This document shows, piece after piece, positions 1-42,700 of a stretch of 64,000 nt of DNA. Source of the DNA: Setoptus koraiensis (lineage: Eukaryota; Arthropoda). The DNA is taken from the NCBI GenBank assembly GCA_048013815.1, contig CM106585.1:8556001-8620000 (forward strand). Reading direction: 5' to 3'. How positions within the stretch are numbered: position 1 is the stretch's first letter; each line of letters starts with the position of its first letter. The position numbers and the translations under genes are program-made. The notes beneath the pieces are model-generated. The model was not told where the DNA came from, ran no database searches, and saw nothing but the letters and a program-made list of their open reading frames with translations.

Positions 1-1604
1 GACAAGAGGGCGCCCCAAGCCGGCCATATAACACACACACACACACACACATATATACATAACAAATAGAGCAAGTGACACACAGATAAAAAACTAAACT
101 GCCCGTCCGACGAGCCCATTGAAATAAAGTGATATCCGCATGCCGCACGTATATGCAGCACGCCAGACAACAGCGACTCGTTATGTAATCGGTCGTTGTC
201 GGGCGGCGTCTTGCAGGGTTCACGTTGCCACTGGCTGGCACCATTTGGGGTCCGCCAGCGCGCTCGTCAGCGTCGCGCCGGGAGCCCCAAACGGCGCGAC
301 GCGAAACAGCGGCAAGCACTGGGCAAACGGCGAGCGCTTGGCAAACAGCGATAGACGGCAAAGGAAGGGCCAGACGCTGGTTATATCTATCATCTGGCTA
401 GCAGATATTAGCGAGCTAGGGCAAATGTCGCGCGTTGAGATGTTTCAACTGGGGCGCCACTAAACTGGCCGCTGCAAGCGCTGAAAGCCGGCCGCTGCAA
501 GCTGGCCGCTGCAAGCTGGCGGGGGCGCCATTGAGGCCCCGCTGACAAATCGAAAGTGAGCTCACTTTCGAGCCCGCCGCCAGTGGGGCCGGCCCGTCGG
601 GCGGCCCACGACAAGCGGACGAAAATGAATTGTGATTTGGTGCTGGCCGGCTCAAGACACTGGCCAGCGCGCCGACCGCCAAGTGGCGGCGGCCCGGGCC
701 AGCCAGCAGCGGGCCGGGCGAGACAAGTGGCGGCCCGAGCAGCGGACGGATATTTGCAGAAATTGCCAGTTCCGCTTGGGTGCCGTTTGGCGCCCCCGTT
801 GTGGCCGGCGGCGCGCCAGCAAGCAGCGCCGGCTAGCTGCGGCCAGTGTCGCCAATGTCGCTAGGTCCTTTTTAGCGGCGTGGCTGTGATTACTGGTTAC
901 TGTTGTTGCCAATTGTGTGTCGCTGGCACGACGACGGCCACGACGACCACCGTGACACGGCATAAACTGGCGCACCACACATAAACGCAGCCATGACGTA
1001 ATTGCATTCATGGTGTCATCCATACGCCACTGTGTGACGCAATATATGGATCATATCAAGACGACAGCGCACAATTGCCATGACCATTGTGCCACCACAC
1101 AAGCTGTGATATATGCCGCGATATATGCCGCGATATACGCCGTGATGTACGCCGTGATGTACGCCGTGATGTATGCTGGACAGTGGGGCCAGTGGGGCCG
1201 GCGGACGCATATATCACGATGCTGCCGCCAGCATGATGATGTGATGATATGTGTGAGCGGCAATTTACTCTCATTACAGCCGCTCGCTGGCCGCCGAGTG
1301 ACCCGCGCGGCCCGCTCCGGCCGCACCGCTGGCTCGCTGGGGCCCCGGCACGCAGCCGCACACAGCCCGTGCGAGGCGATAAATAGCTTGAAAACTAAAT
1401 TGAAATAGAACAGAATGGAACAACAAAATAAAATAAATCACCGCGCCGGCCGATTTATCCGACCACATTTATCTCTTTCAGTGACTCGGCCATGGGCTTA
1501 CGCTTCACCTCTCATGTCTAAATCGCTAAATCTCATTCAATTGGCCCTCTCTCCCTCTCTCTCTCTGCCCCCAACGCAACGCCATTGCAACTGACCAAAA
1601 CTGA
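1..1604. other. Upstream non-coding region of the GluCl gene, repeat-bearing
   Basis: No convincing coding exon was found here. The stretch starts with an (AC)10 run at 31-50 and is GC-rich, with many GCCGGC and GGGCCC words. A 12-base tandem repeat lies at 1108-1179. A good splice-acceptor-like site (pyrimidine tract then CAG at 1479-1481) is followed by a short ATG frame that stops after nine codons. The missing first coding exon of GluCl, or its 5' UTR, is expected here or further left of the window. Confidence 0.5.
1108..1179. repeat. 12-bp minisatellite, six units
   Basis: Six head-to-tail 12-base units, drifting from GATATATGCCGC to GATGTACGCCGT, read directly from the sequence. The length is a multiple of three, so both strands stay open and give spurious repetitive peptides. 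Confidence 0.9.
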
Positions 1605-1699
1605 CCAAAACTCACCAATGAATTATGTCACAACGCACACGCCCGACTGTCGGATATCGCGTGCAAATCTCGCTCGTGCGCCGCTCAATCGCTCACCAG

Positions 1700-25907
<24,208 letters not shown>

Positions 25908-26872
25908 TTTTGACAATTGTTGTTGTAATGTAAATTATATAAATAAGGTAAAACTGTCATGGATCTATATTCGTCTCCACTTTCTCTAATTGGAATAGGT
26001 ATATGCTTTGATATTGGGGGATGTTTCCTTTTGAACCAATTATGAGATTTGACTTGTTGTATTGAGAATCTATCTTCTGGTTCTTTCATTAACATACCAC
26101 ACAGTAGATCCTTTAATGTGGGTTCCAAGAAATCTGGTATGGTAAATTCACCTTTAGATATGTTATCATACAAACGCAATATATTATCCCCCTCAAATGG
26201 ATATTTTCCAGTTGTTATACTATACAATGTCACACCGCTAGACCAGACATCTATTTTAAATCCACGAAAGCTCTCTGCCCCGTCTGCTAATTCGGGCGCT
26301 TGAAATGCCGGCGATCCTTGGCTGGTACAACATAGATCAGAATGTTTAAATAGATCAATTTGTTCCGAGACGCCCAAGTCAGTTATCTTAACTACTCCTG
26401 AATTGTCTATCAATAGATTGCTTGGTTTGATATCTTTATGTATAATCCCTTGACTATGTAAATATTCTAGACCATTGATTAATTGTATAAAATAACCATG
26501 CGCCTGTGATATTGGCAGCTTATTCTCAGGTGCTTTGTCAAATATCTCTTGCAACACAGTGACACAATATTCCATTATTAGATAAAGCTTTTGTTTTTCC
26601 TCATTGTATATTACATCTATTAATTTAATAACGTTCCTATGATTTAATTTGCGTAGTAATTTTGTCTCTTGCCTAACATTTTCCTCTCCATTTGGTATCT
26701 TCCTCAAGCGTTGCTTTTTCATTATTTTCACCGCTCTCCTCTCCAACGTCTCGACATCTATGACCTCTTTCACTTTTGAGTAGCTACCCTCACCTATTAG
26801 ATCGCCCAATAGGTAACGTCCAACAAATTTAGGTCTCTTGTTTTTCTTGTATATGACAGATTCATCATTCAT

Positions 26873-28033
26873 TTTTAACAAAATATCTTGTTGTTGTGGT
26901 TACAACGAAGCGCCAATTCGGTTGGTGAGTGTGTCCGATTATTATTACGTGATGCTGGTGGCTGATTTATAGGAAGTGCCTTGTAAAAAATGCTATTTGG
27001 CTAAATGGTATCAGGGTAATAAGGGTCTGTATGTTAGCAGGCGAGAGTTGGCCAAGAATCAGCTATAAATGCGTTTATATGGGTTTAAATTATTATTTCT
27101 CATAATTCTCATAATTGTTTTGTCATTTCAATTAATCGGTCAATCAGAGGCTCGATCCATGGTCATATGTTTTTGTTTCAACATTCTTTTTGTTCGATTA
27201 GTTTGTTTGTTTTGTTGTTGTTGTTGTCCAATTGCACAGTTTCTCTTTCGGTGTCTCTCCCTCTCTCTCTCCTCCTATCATTATGATATATTTTGTTTGC
27301 CGTCTTGTGAGCGACCTATATTATCGATACCTCCAAGGGTAGCTACGGTATTATTGTTGTTCCAGGAGAAAAGATGATAATATCCATCTCTACCGTGTTG
27401 TTTTCCACTCCGGCAAGATAACAGTAATATCTAGGTATAGGATGGTCGCTCTATCAACACTGTTTATGCTGATGAGTGAATATAAAGTATACACAGTTCG
27501 ATATTCATGAATAGACGCGATCTAAAAGGAAAAACAAAACAAAAACAAAAAAAAGAAAAGAAAAATGTCTTCTCCAAGGCTCGATTTCAAAGTCTCTGCC
27601 ATCGACCGCAAGGCCGATATTTTTTTCAACCGTCCACAGTTGATCCAGTCAACAGTGAGCTGTTGCGTGCAAATTTAGCGGCTTTGGTGAAATATAAAAC
27701 GCCGCCCAGCGGACAAACGCCGGCCTTTAAATGAAAACTCTTTTGAACCAGCACAATCGAACGCACACCAATTGCCGACTCACAAGGCCGAAAGCCCACG
27801 CATCAATGTAGCAGCAGTGGCAACAACAACAAGGATATTTATATATTTTACAACTTCAGAAAACAAAATAACCAATGGCAACCAATTATAATAAAAACAA
27901 CAATAAGGAACTAATGCCCGTGATATTATCAATTGTCCAGTTACATTCCTAAGGACCAATATTTCCTATTTAAAATTTCCGCAACAACATTGGTTTTAGC
28001 GTGACAACCGAGAATACTCCACATAAAATAAAA
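26873..28033. other. Intergenic region between divergent LKB1 and NudE
   Basis: It should hold the LKB1 promoter at its left end. Nothing certain is coded. A possible signal-peptide exon at 27069 is listed separately. An A-rich patch lies at 27525-27565. A 75-codon ATG frame at 27507-27734 on plus has no recognisable domain and is not called. Confidence 0.6.
27069..27377 (+). CDS. Possible first exon of a secreted peptide gene (doubtful)
   Basis: A true ATG opens a very signal-peptide-like N terminus (MRLYGFKLLFLIILIIVLSF, then QLIGQSEARS). After about residue 30 the frame runs into T-rich, CT-repeat DNA that looks like an intron with a cysteine run, so the 102-codon frame is unlikely to be translated whole. 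A good acceptor (TTGTTGTTCCAG) ends near 27365, but no canonical donor was found and no downstream exon could be assigned. It may be a neuropeptide-type precursor or chance. Confidence 0.25.
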   Translation: MRLYGFKLLFLIILIIVLSFQLIGQSEARSMVICFCFNILFVRLVCLFCCCCCPIAQFLFRCLSLSLSSYHYDIFCLPSCERPILSIPPRVATVLLLFQEKR

Positions 28034-28651
28034 ATGGAAATAACGACACCGACAGCTATTCCAGCCAGCTTCGACTCACCCCAGGAAGAGATTGAATATT
28101 TGAGGAGGCGCTTGAAGCAATGCCAAAACGAATTCGAGGAGTTCAGAGAATCTAGCAGTGATTTAGAGGCGGAATTGGAGGCCCAAATTCGACAGTTTGA
28201 CATTAAAAATCAAGAATCTACCAATCTCATCAGCAGACTTCAAGACGAAAACGACCAACTGAAATACAAATACGCAAAATACTACGCAGAAACACAGCAA
28301 CAACTTAATCAAAATCAAACCCAATTAAGCGAAGTCAATGCCCACAATGATAGACTTACAAATTACATTAGAGAACTTGAACAAAGCAACGACGATCTTG
28401 AGCGTGCTAAAAGGGCTCTTGCAGCCAGTTTAGAGGATTTCGAAGGACAATTAAACCAACAGCTGGAACGAAACGTCCTATTGGAGAATGAAGTTAGTGA
28501 GAAAGAAGAACTGGAAGCTATTATACAAAGACTCAAGGAAGACGCTCGTGACCTCAGGCTAGAGCTGGTGGTCAAGCAAAAGTCTCTAGTCAATGATTTG
28601 ATGAGAAAGGTCGGGGCTCTAGAATCGAAACTCGAAACAATACAATACTAA
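28034..28651 (+). CDS. NudE: NudE/NDE1-family dynein regulator, very short form
   Basis: NudE proteins are coiled-coil adaptors that link LIS1 to cytoplasmic dynein. I start at ATG 28034 (good AAAATGG context), not at the in-frame GTG 33 bases upstream, giving 205 aa. FDSPQEEIEYLRRRLK, the ELEAQ region, YIRELEQSNDDLERAKRA, LEDFEGQLNQ and RLKEDARDLRLEL match the NudE coiled coil in order over residues about 13-180. The last 20 residues include DLMRKVGALESKL, a C-terminal motif of animal NudE that normally lies some 60 or more residues after the coiled coil. Here that linker and the tail beyond the motif are missing, so the protein is about 60% of the usual length. No introns. It converges on CSL with 40 bases between stop codons. 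Confidence 0.9.
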   Translation: MEITTPTAIPASFDSPQEEIEYLRRRLKQCQNEFEEFRESSSDLEAELEAQIRQFDIKNQESTNLISRLQDENDQLKYKYAKYYAETQQQLNQNQTQLSEVNAHNDRLTNYIRELEQSNDDLERAKRALAASLEDFEGQLNQQLERNVLLENEVSEKEELEAIIQRLKEDARDLRLELVVKQKSLVNDLMRKVGALESKLETIQY

Positions 28652-28691
28652 AAAATATATATTTATTTATTGAATCTATATTTAACAAGAA

Positions 28692-34286
<5,595 letters not shown>

Positions 34287-35963
34287 ATGGACAAAATGGA
34301 TGACGAAGAAGACTATGACGATGACGATGATTTCGGTGATGATGAATATTATGATATGAACAATCATTATGAGGAACAGGATAATCTCAGATCTAATATA
34401 GATGGCGAATCACAATTGATTGATCCTGAATTCTTTGATTATCAATGCCTCACCGAAGAAGATATTGTCAAGCAAGATTTTCTAAATTTAAATGGTATCA
34501 ACAGCTATCAGTCTTTATCGGACAAGCTACAAGAGACAGGCAAAGTATTAACTGTAACATGTAGTAACAATACCATTAAGAATAATATTGACAACAATAT
34601 CAACAACAACAACAACAATAATGATATTAATTCAATCAGTAATAATGATACCAATGATGCAATAAGAAAAACTAGCACTATCACATTTAAAATCATTCCT
34701 AAAGAAACTAGCCAACAGTTTCCTCACTGTGATATTTGTATGGATGATAATAATAAATTACTAAATGATACCGCTGGCACTATTAACAACAACAACAATG
34801 AAATAACAACCTACCCTAATTCAATACATCATCATCAGCCGGAAAAAAACAATTGCAACATGGTGGCCTTAAGTTGTAATCATGCCTATTGCCAACGATG
34901 CTGGGTTAATTATGTTAAAACACAAATACAACAGGGTATGTCGCCAAACATTGAATGTATGTCTCTTGATTGTCATTTGCGTATACCTGATCAATTGATA
35001 TTCAGTCTGTTATCTAGTCTGGAGGATGGCCAAATTAGAGAGAGGTTTATAAAATTGACAATTACAGAATGTGTTCAATCGCATCCAAAATTGAAATATT
35101 GTCCAGGCAGGGATTGCTCAATGATAATTTATGCACTTCAAAGTAGTGATAACGTTAAAGATTTAGCACTTGACAAATCTACCTCAGAAACATCAACAAA
35201 TATTAGCAGAAAGGTAATATGTAGTTCATGTCAAACTATGTTCTGCTTTAATTGTGGCCTCTCCTATCACGCTCCAACTGATTGTTCAACTATAAAGAAG
35301 TGGCTTACAAAATGCGAAGACGATTCAGAAACTTCCAACTATATTAGTGTCCACACAAAAGCTTGCCCAAAATGTAAAATAGCCATAGAGAAAAATGGAG
35401 GCTGCAATCACATGCAATGTTTCTCATGTAAATTCGATTTCTGTTGGATATGTCTGGGTGATTGGGAATCTCATGGAAGTGAATACTATGAGTGTTCACG
35501 TTACCAAGGTAGCGCAGAAGCGACAGAGGGCTCTGCTAAAGATGGTTGGTCTAAAGCTTATGAGTTGCTTAAAAAGTATCTTTTCTATTACGAGAGATGG
35601 GACAATCATGCGAGAAGTTTAAAGTTGGAACAACAGACACTCAACATAATAAAACAGCGAATTCAGGATAATGTCATGGCCAGTAAAGGAACTTGGATTG
35701 ATTGGCAGTATCTTTTAGACGCAGCTCAACTTTTGTCCAAATGTCGTTACACGCTACAGTATACTTATCCCTATGCCTATTATCTAGAATCGGGGCCTAG
35801 GAAACAGTTATTCGAGTATCAACAAGCGCAACTCGAAGCTGAAATAGAAAATTTATCCTGGGAGGTGGAACGAGCTGAAAATACAAACCGCGGCCATATA
35901 GAGAATCAGATGTCAATAGCGGAGAAATGGAGAACAACCCTTCTAAATGATTTTTATAAATAA
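34287..35963 (+). CDS. ari-1: Ariadne-type RBR E3 ubiquitin ligase
   Basis: RING-between-RING ligases take ubiquitin from an E2 onto their own cysteine and pass it to the substrate. ATG 34287 (CACCAATGG), 558 aa, intronless. It opens with an acidic D/E-rich stretch (4-25) and [10 protein letters not shown], which resembles the start of the Ariadne UBA-like domain; the rest of that domain is replaced by N-rich sequence (about 95-120). RING1 starts at CDICMDD (148) and is split by about 35 N/H-rich residues before [11 protein letters not shown]. The IBR is about 250-335. RING2 begins [20 protein letters not shown], with catalytic C373 in [27 protein letters not shown] and the helical Ariadne C-terminal region ([18 protein letters not shown]) identify the subfamily. 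ARI-1 type is most likely, though divergence leaves a paralogue possible. Confidence 0.92.
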   Translation: MDKMDDEEDYDDDDDFGDDEYYDMNNHYEEQDNLRSNIDGESQLIDPEFFDYQCLTEEDIVKQDFLNLNGINSYQSLSDKLQETGKVLTVTCSNNTIKNNIDNNINNNNNNNDINSISNNDTNDAIRKTSTITFKIIPKETSQQFPHCDICMDDNNKLLNDTAGTINNNNNEITTYPNSIHHHQPEKNNCNMVALSCNHAYCQRCWVNYVKTQIQQGMSPNIECMSLDCHLRIPDQLIFSLLSSLEDGQIRERFIKLTITECVQSHPKLKYCPGRDCSMIIYALQSSDNVKDLALDKSTSETSTNISRKVICSSCQTMFCFNCGLSYHAPTDCSTIKKWLTKCEDDSETSNYISVHTKACPKCKIAIEKNGGCNHMQCFSCKFDFCWICLGDWESHGSEYYECSRYQGSAEATEGSAKDGWSKAYELLKKYLFYYERWDNHARSLKLEQQTLNIIKQRIQDNVMASKGTWIDWQYLLDAAQLLSKCRYTLQYTYPYAYYLESGPRKQLFEYQQAQLEAEIENLSWEVERAENTNRGHIENQMSIAEKWRTTLLNDFYK

Positions 35964-37047
35964 GACTTGTCAGTACCAATATTTTTTCAAACTTGAACAA
36001 GTACCCCAATCGTTTGTCATAAGCCTTCGGTCAACGATACTCATTAGTTGATTTTGAATCTTTCGAGCTTCCAAAGTCTAACAAAGAAACACACAGATTT
36101 ACACATATTCAAATTTTAACTCTAGATAGTTGTTACAGGAACAAAATTTTATAAAGAATAGAAATCTTAAAACAATGATCAAGGCGATAGAGCATAACTT
36201 GCAACATTATCATTATCATATGTCTTACCTGTCCACTAGCCATTGTGTCTACCTGTTATTGTGATTAATGATTAGTGATGCTTCTAGATTTGTTTGCTTG
36301 GTGCTATGCTGAAAGTTGTAGTTGATGATGATGCAGTTGACCTGGACTAATTTAATTTCGTGTCTTATGTGAAGATCTGTCATTCATATTGCTTGTGTTT
36401 GACTTGAATGGTTTGGTTGTTATTGTTGCACTATCAATCATCTGCAGTATCGTTGTTTTAATTGATTGTTCACTTGATGATTCGCTGCATCATGTATCCC
36501 ATGAATAAGTGTTTGAAAGATTGCTATATTTATAAATATCAATATATTGGTGGCAAGTATTGCCTATGTTTCACATCAAAATTTGGATACATAGATGATA
36601 GGCCAATTGGAGTGTAGAAATTAATTAACTAGAACTATTCGAACTAATAGGATTGACTATTCTCTCGCTGAGCATCGATCAGCGAAAAGAATTATGAAAA
36701 TACTAAGTAGAAAAACCACTATAGACTGTTGGGCTGGAAGTTTTTCAAATTGTTGCTGCCATGTTTAGAGCCAGTGGTAAGAAGAGTAGACATCAACGGC
36801 GAACATTCAGTGAGTTAGCAATAACATTATTTGTGCCAATCATGTCTAATGTAGCATTGCAGCAATGGTCAAACACTGAGAGATAGAGTGGATATATAGA
36901 GAGAGAGAGAGAGAGGGAGATAGAAGAAACGAGTCGATGTATTAGCGTCGCAGAAGCTTCTTGAGTTACATAGGCAAGGGTGGGGGAGGAGCTGCAGATA
37001 AGGCGACTAGATAAGGCAGCCAGGTAGACAAGAGCAGAGTGGAGGTA

Positions 37048-37092
37048 ATGAAAGCGCAACAATCGGATGACCAATTACAATCAACAGGTGAA
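37048..37092 (+). CDS. Possible first coding exon of an unidentified gene (doubtful)
   Basis: ATG opens MKAQQSDDQLQSTGE and runs straight into a perfect donor, GAA|GTAAGT, phase 0. No next exon was found: one weak candidate is VTVSQFEDIS near 40528-40558, between an acceptor-like ATCAG and GTATGT. Short frames with a donor arise by chance, so confidence is low. Confidence 0.22.
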
Positions 37093-38397
37093 GTAAGTAC
37101 GACGAGTAATTACGCTCCTCCCCTCGCAAGCGTGCATCAACTAGTGCAAAAGATAGTAGAAGTTGTTGTTGACGCCAACAACAGCAGCAACTATTATTCT
37201 ATGCTATAGGTCATTACTACAACCTGTTCTTGGATGAGTGCTGAGATTGTATATAGGACAAGACAAATTATGTAACATCAGCGCTATGGCGTTTGTGTGT
37301 TGCTTCTTTTCATTCGAGATAGCCATCGTTGCAGATCGTCGCGCGAACCCGAAACGGTCAACGAGATTGTGTGTGTGTGTGTGTGTGTGTATACGAGAGT
37401 TCATTTCGTTATTTTATATCTGTTATTGCATTCTGTTAATAAGAGTTCATATCTGCTGTTGTTCATTGTTGTTGTTTATTATACCAAACGCAACATGAAC
37501 ACATTGTGTACAAATTGTCGGACCAAGACGACGATAATAACGATAAATGAGATAGCGACCAAAAGAGGCAGACATAAAGGGATATAAAGGGACATAAGGG
37601 GACATAAAGCGATATAGAGCGATATAAAGCGACATGAAGCGATATAAAGGAGTCATTATGAATTGAATTGGACACATCTCATAATGAGTTGGCTTGGCTA
37701 TTGAGTTTTTACAACTTCGACTTTAGATTTAGCTGCAGCTCGAAGGCCCAATTGCTATTGCAATTCAATGTTCACATGTGCATGCTGTAGTATAAGTTAC
37801 GTAACCGGTGTATAACAGTAACGGCAGTGTATTCAGGCATCATCATGATTCATGATAGCATACAGTATGTATGTGAACTGTGATGAATGAATCAAATCAT
37901 CATCGTCCCAACGATAAGTAATTATCTAGTCCACTGACTATTTATGAATGGCACAATCATCAGTTTTAGCTCCTATGAGCAATCATTTATGCCCGTATTG
38001 CGTAATCGTGTGAAAATGTTTCCTTTCATACGAGCATGCAATCTAATAAAAATCTAATAAAATTGTATATATAATAACATACATACATACCGTATTACAT
38101 GTTACATAATATCGGCATGCATAATATGTGTGTGTGTGTGTGTGTGCCGATAGCATTATGATGACCACAATCATCATTATGCTAATTTTCTGTCGATTAT
38201 CAGCCATGTCACATGCAAATAAAAGTCAATTCTCGATGTGAGATGTATCATGATCAAGATATATTGTCATGATGAGCAAGGCGTTGACTGATTGCACTTG
38301 ACATTCCGCCATGTAAGAGAATGCGATGATTTGAAACGGATGATTTACCCACCGATAACGGTGGTCGCTGTTGCTACAATTACAGCAACTCGCTTGC

Positions 38398-38429
<32 letters not shown>

Positions 38430-39508
38430 ACAACAGCAATAACAATAGGTCCAATAATCTGGTATGGCTGACCTGTCATGTTTGCGAGATGATTCGCGAG
38501 GTGCAATTGTCAAAAAACTGATTAGTTTTATACTGATGATTTGTTTAAACTTTAAATCACAACAACAACGACAACAACCGGTTTGAATGGACACACACGC
38601 ATGCTCCATCTCTATAAGACAGCATCAACACAACAACACTAACAATTAACTGGATCATCGCTGACTGACCCGAATGGCCATTGTTGTCTCGATTGATGGT
38701 GCTCTAATTAGATTAACAGGCTCATCTCATGATTGCATCATCTATCATTAGTCAGCTGTAAGCCTGTTGCTATAGCTATGTTATCATCAATTGGCCTGAT
38801 ATGATGCTGATATAACTTGGAGTTGGGCCAGGCCAGTGGTGAGGGCAAACGATGCAAATTCATTCATTTGCGCTAATGATGATTATATGAACCTATAATG
38901 ATGGTGCAAACTGAACTACGACTGACAGTAGCAGTGGCATTTAATCGCTTCAATTGTGTTCAAGTAGCTCAATAATAAGCAGAGATTGTGATCAGAGTTG
39001 GTGTGGTTGTTGTCGTTGTGCCAATCCCAAGTTCATCTTGCCAACCACGCGCCTCTATGTTGTGCTGTTGCTGCTGTGTCATTTGTCCATACTAATCTCG
39101 GTCTAGATTAATGTCAGCTAGTGGTGACCATTGCGGCAAGTGATGAGCGGCAGCAGCAGCAACAACAACAACAACAACAGCAAGTTTATCTACGGAGGAA
39201 CAACGCACAAGTGCAATGGGCTAACTAGATGTTCAGTCATTGTAAAGTTGTATATAGGCACAACAGGTGTATTCAGGTATAAACTTTGCTAGTTATATTA
39301 GGGTTAGGTTATTGGGCAAGGCGATATACGCATGAAGGTGGTTTGGAATAAGAACAACAACGACAGGCCAGTGCATTGTTTGTTGTAATATAGCATATGG
39401 TGGCCATATGATTGTGACAGGTAGTCACACAAAGAGTGACAGATTAAATGACATGGCTCCTATTGCATGATTGTCATTATTTTTATTATTACTGTTCAAT
39501 ACTGTCGT

Positions 39509-39583
39509 CTCATACTGGCCAGCTCATACTGGCCAGCTCATGCTGGCCAGCTCATACGGGCCAGCTCATACAGGCCGGCTCAT
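39509..39583. repeat. 14-bp minisatellite (CTCATACTGGCCAG), five units
   Basis: Five adjacent units; the first two are exact and the later ones drift. Confidence 0.9.
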
Positions 39584-39688
39584 CAGCAGCAGCGGGCCGG
39601 CTCATCATTATGAGCGGTCATTATTAGCTTGAGACAAAGCCTAGGAAGCTTAGGATTGCATTGTTGAGTTGGCGCCACGAAGACGACG

Positions 39689-39736
39689 ATGACGATGCTC
39701 ATGATGACGATGAAACATCATCATGAGCATCGTCAT
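39689..39736. repeat. Inverted repeat, 19-bp perfect arms
   Basis: Left arm 39689-39707 (ATGACGATGCTCATGATGA) and right arm 39718-39736 are exact reverse complements around a 10-base loop. Confidence 0.9.
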
Positions 39737-42700
39737 GAGGCTGATGCTGATCACTGGCCAGCCATACAATATGCCGATGTGAGCTAGACCATACTAGATG
39801 TGAGCAACACCATGAGCGAGACCATAGGCACAACGTGGACAATTAGATTCGATCAGGTGAGATCAGGTGAGATCTGGCGCGGCACAGTGTTGGCTGGCGC
39901 ACTAATTCAGCTAATTCAGCTAAACACTAATCCAGTATTAAAGGTAAAGTCCAGTTGACTGGCCATTGCACAATCGCAATCACAAGTGGTCATCTCACCT
40001 GTTCAGTGTGTTTTAACTACGGTGAGCCAGCAGCATGAAGCGGGCACTTGCTAGCTCACCTGGCCGCTGCTGCACTATACAACTACGCTACTATACGACC
40101 ACCATATATGACTATGCGATATACGACCATACGATATACGACTATGCGATATAGGCTGCTGCGCCATCAATTACGGCAACATGCAATTTATAGCTAGCGC
40201 AATCTAGCTAAACAGTTGCATCGGCCGGCTCACTATCTACTAGATCGACTAGATATCTCGTATGTAGTGGATAGAGCGTAAATTGTCGGATGGAGATTAG
40301 TCAGAGCATAGATGGTGGGTATTTGTTGTTATTGTCGTGAGGGCATGGTCGGGGCACGACTCACAAGGCGGCAAGACTGACAGGGCGGCAAGACTGACAG
40401 GACGGCAAGAGGCACAACACAAGCCGTTGTGTTGGGCAACCGGCGTTGTTGCCGGGCCGGATTGCCCTTTGGCACCCCAACTAACAAAGCCAGCTAACCA
40501 AGCCAACACTAACAATGGCAATCAGGTGACAGTGAGCCAGTTTGAGGATATCTCTGGTATGTTTACCTGTCTGGTGTGCATGCCACATATGAACGCAAGC
40601 GCAGGGATTCTTTGGTCGTCGTCGTGGTCGTCGTCGTCAGCGTCACCGTCGAAACGATGCTAGATATAAATTAGCACTGACGCATATCATTGTCGACGAC
40701 CTACTAGCACCGGCCAGCAATGGCCCTACCTGTTGGCCGTTCAATGTTGCCTGCATCGCTCAACTTATTTAGCGTGGGAAAATTGTCACACACACTGCTG
40801 CTGCTGCTGCTGCTGCAAAAAGAACACCGACGACAACGACAACAACAAAATTTACTTTGGCGATTAAGTCATGTTGTTGTTGTTGTTGTTGCTGCTGCTG
40901 CTGTTGTCGCTGCTGCTCACGTCCTGTTAGTGGCCACTGCAATGCTGGTGCAGCCGGTCAGCTGTAGTGTTGATCATTGTCATTGTTGGCCGCTCGCTAT
41001 ATCATCATGGTGTGGCTGTGTATCATTGCTGCCACCATGCAACAACAGGTAAATGATAGTGCAGTAGCAAGTCAGCTGAGCGAGCAACTCTGAGTTATTC
41101 AGGTGAGCCGGTGCAGTTCGGTGAGCGAGCAACGTCAGGTGAATGGCAACAAGTGCTCGTAGCTGTGAGCCGGCGTGTAGTGGCGTTCGATTCAATTGTG
41201 GTCATTATCGCACAGCTACATTACACAATGGCCAGTCAATGGTTTGTCTGGCCAGTTTGTTGCGCAATGCAGTCGTTGTGTGCATCGGGATCACACCTCA
41301 CACAATGATTTGATATGATTTCATTTCGTTTCATTCGCCTTCGTGTCGCTCAATGGCCACTGGCCACCTACACTCTGGGCCTGTTGTGGCCGTTGTGTGT
41401 CGCTGTTGTGCGTCGCTGTTGTGCGTCGCTGTTGTGCGTCGATGTCGTCGTTGTCGTCGTTGTCGTCGTTGTCGTTGTTGTGCGTCGTTGTTGTGTGTGG
41501 CTCGGCCATTGTCCGGCCAGCAGCGATGTGATGCAATGTTGCGTCGTCTCATGGCTGCTTCAGTCTCATCGCATCTCATCACATCTCATCACTTGGCTCA
41601 TCAATGCAACGACAGCGACAACAACAGCAACAGCAACAACGACAACAACGACAGCAACGACAACCACAGGTCAGCCAGTGTTGATGCCCAACAGCGACGG
41701 ACCCAATTGTGCAGTTGGCCAGTTAACGTGCGTGACACACGCATACATCCGGCTTTTTTATTTTATACACACACACACACACTCATTTTGCGTATGTATA
41801 TAGACTGTGTGTCATCAGTGGCAACAATGGCTCTGTTTGGCTGCGTCTGTCCATCGACTTGTAACTCACAAGTTGCGTAAGTGATGATTGCTGCCTTGAT
41901 TAGGTTGCATTGATTGCGTCATGCTCTGTATGCGCAATCAAATGAATGCCGCTGCTGCTGTTGTTGTTGTTGTTGTTCATAAATATGATACAATGATGTA
42001 ATACTCTGATGATATGATGCAATACCAGAGACGATGATTTATTTTTGACATTTGATGGGCGGCATGACAGCGCTCGTTGAGCGTCTGTCAGTCGCCCATC
42101 AAATGTATCGGTATCAATGAGACTGGCATTTTGACAGACTTGACGCACCTATTTGATCAATCAGCATCAGCTGACGGGCCAACACACAAACTGTGCATGT
42201 AAACTCACTTTACAGCCAGTCAACTTCACTAATTTCCTCTGAATCTCTCTCTCTCTCTGAACAGTGTCACCACGACCGCTATACAATCGCGTACAATCAA
42301 CATTTAATAGTATTAGCAGTTAATTAATGCTAAATCAATTATGTCAGATCAGTTAATTAACGCGACCAATCAAATGATGATTCTCTTTTCAGGCGCGTCC
42401 GCTATTCACGCTATCACGCGCCCGCGTCACGTTATAGGTCAGCCGCACAGAATAGACTCGACTTGGCTAATTGATTTCGTTTTAATCGACTTAATCATGA
42501 TGTAGATGAGCATGTCAGCCAGTGGTGTCAGTCGATAAAATCAAGCACATACCAGTCAATACGAACAAGTTGCGCGGTGGTTGGTTTGGTCGCGACTCGC
42601 GATGCAACCATGTCACTGTAATGTCAATTAAATTGATTAACCGCATTTCTTTGAGGTAAATCTATTTATTAAGCGAGATAATTTGAATATTGAACATGCC

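Noticed and set aside
27507-27734. 75-codon plus-strand frame before NudE
   Set aside because: It has an ATG, but the first third is an A-rich tract giving lysines and glutamines, and no domain or splice context supports it.
39297-39310. Telomere-like TTAGGGTTAGG
   Set aside because: Only two units, not an array; within chance for this much sequence despite the nearby TERT gene.
40337-41880. Overlapping frames up to 175 codons around the GTTGT/GTCGT tract
   Set aside because: They are open in several frames and on both strands because of triplet-like repeats; composition is repetitive and no family matches.
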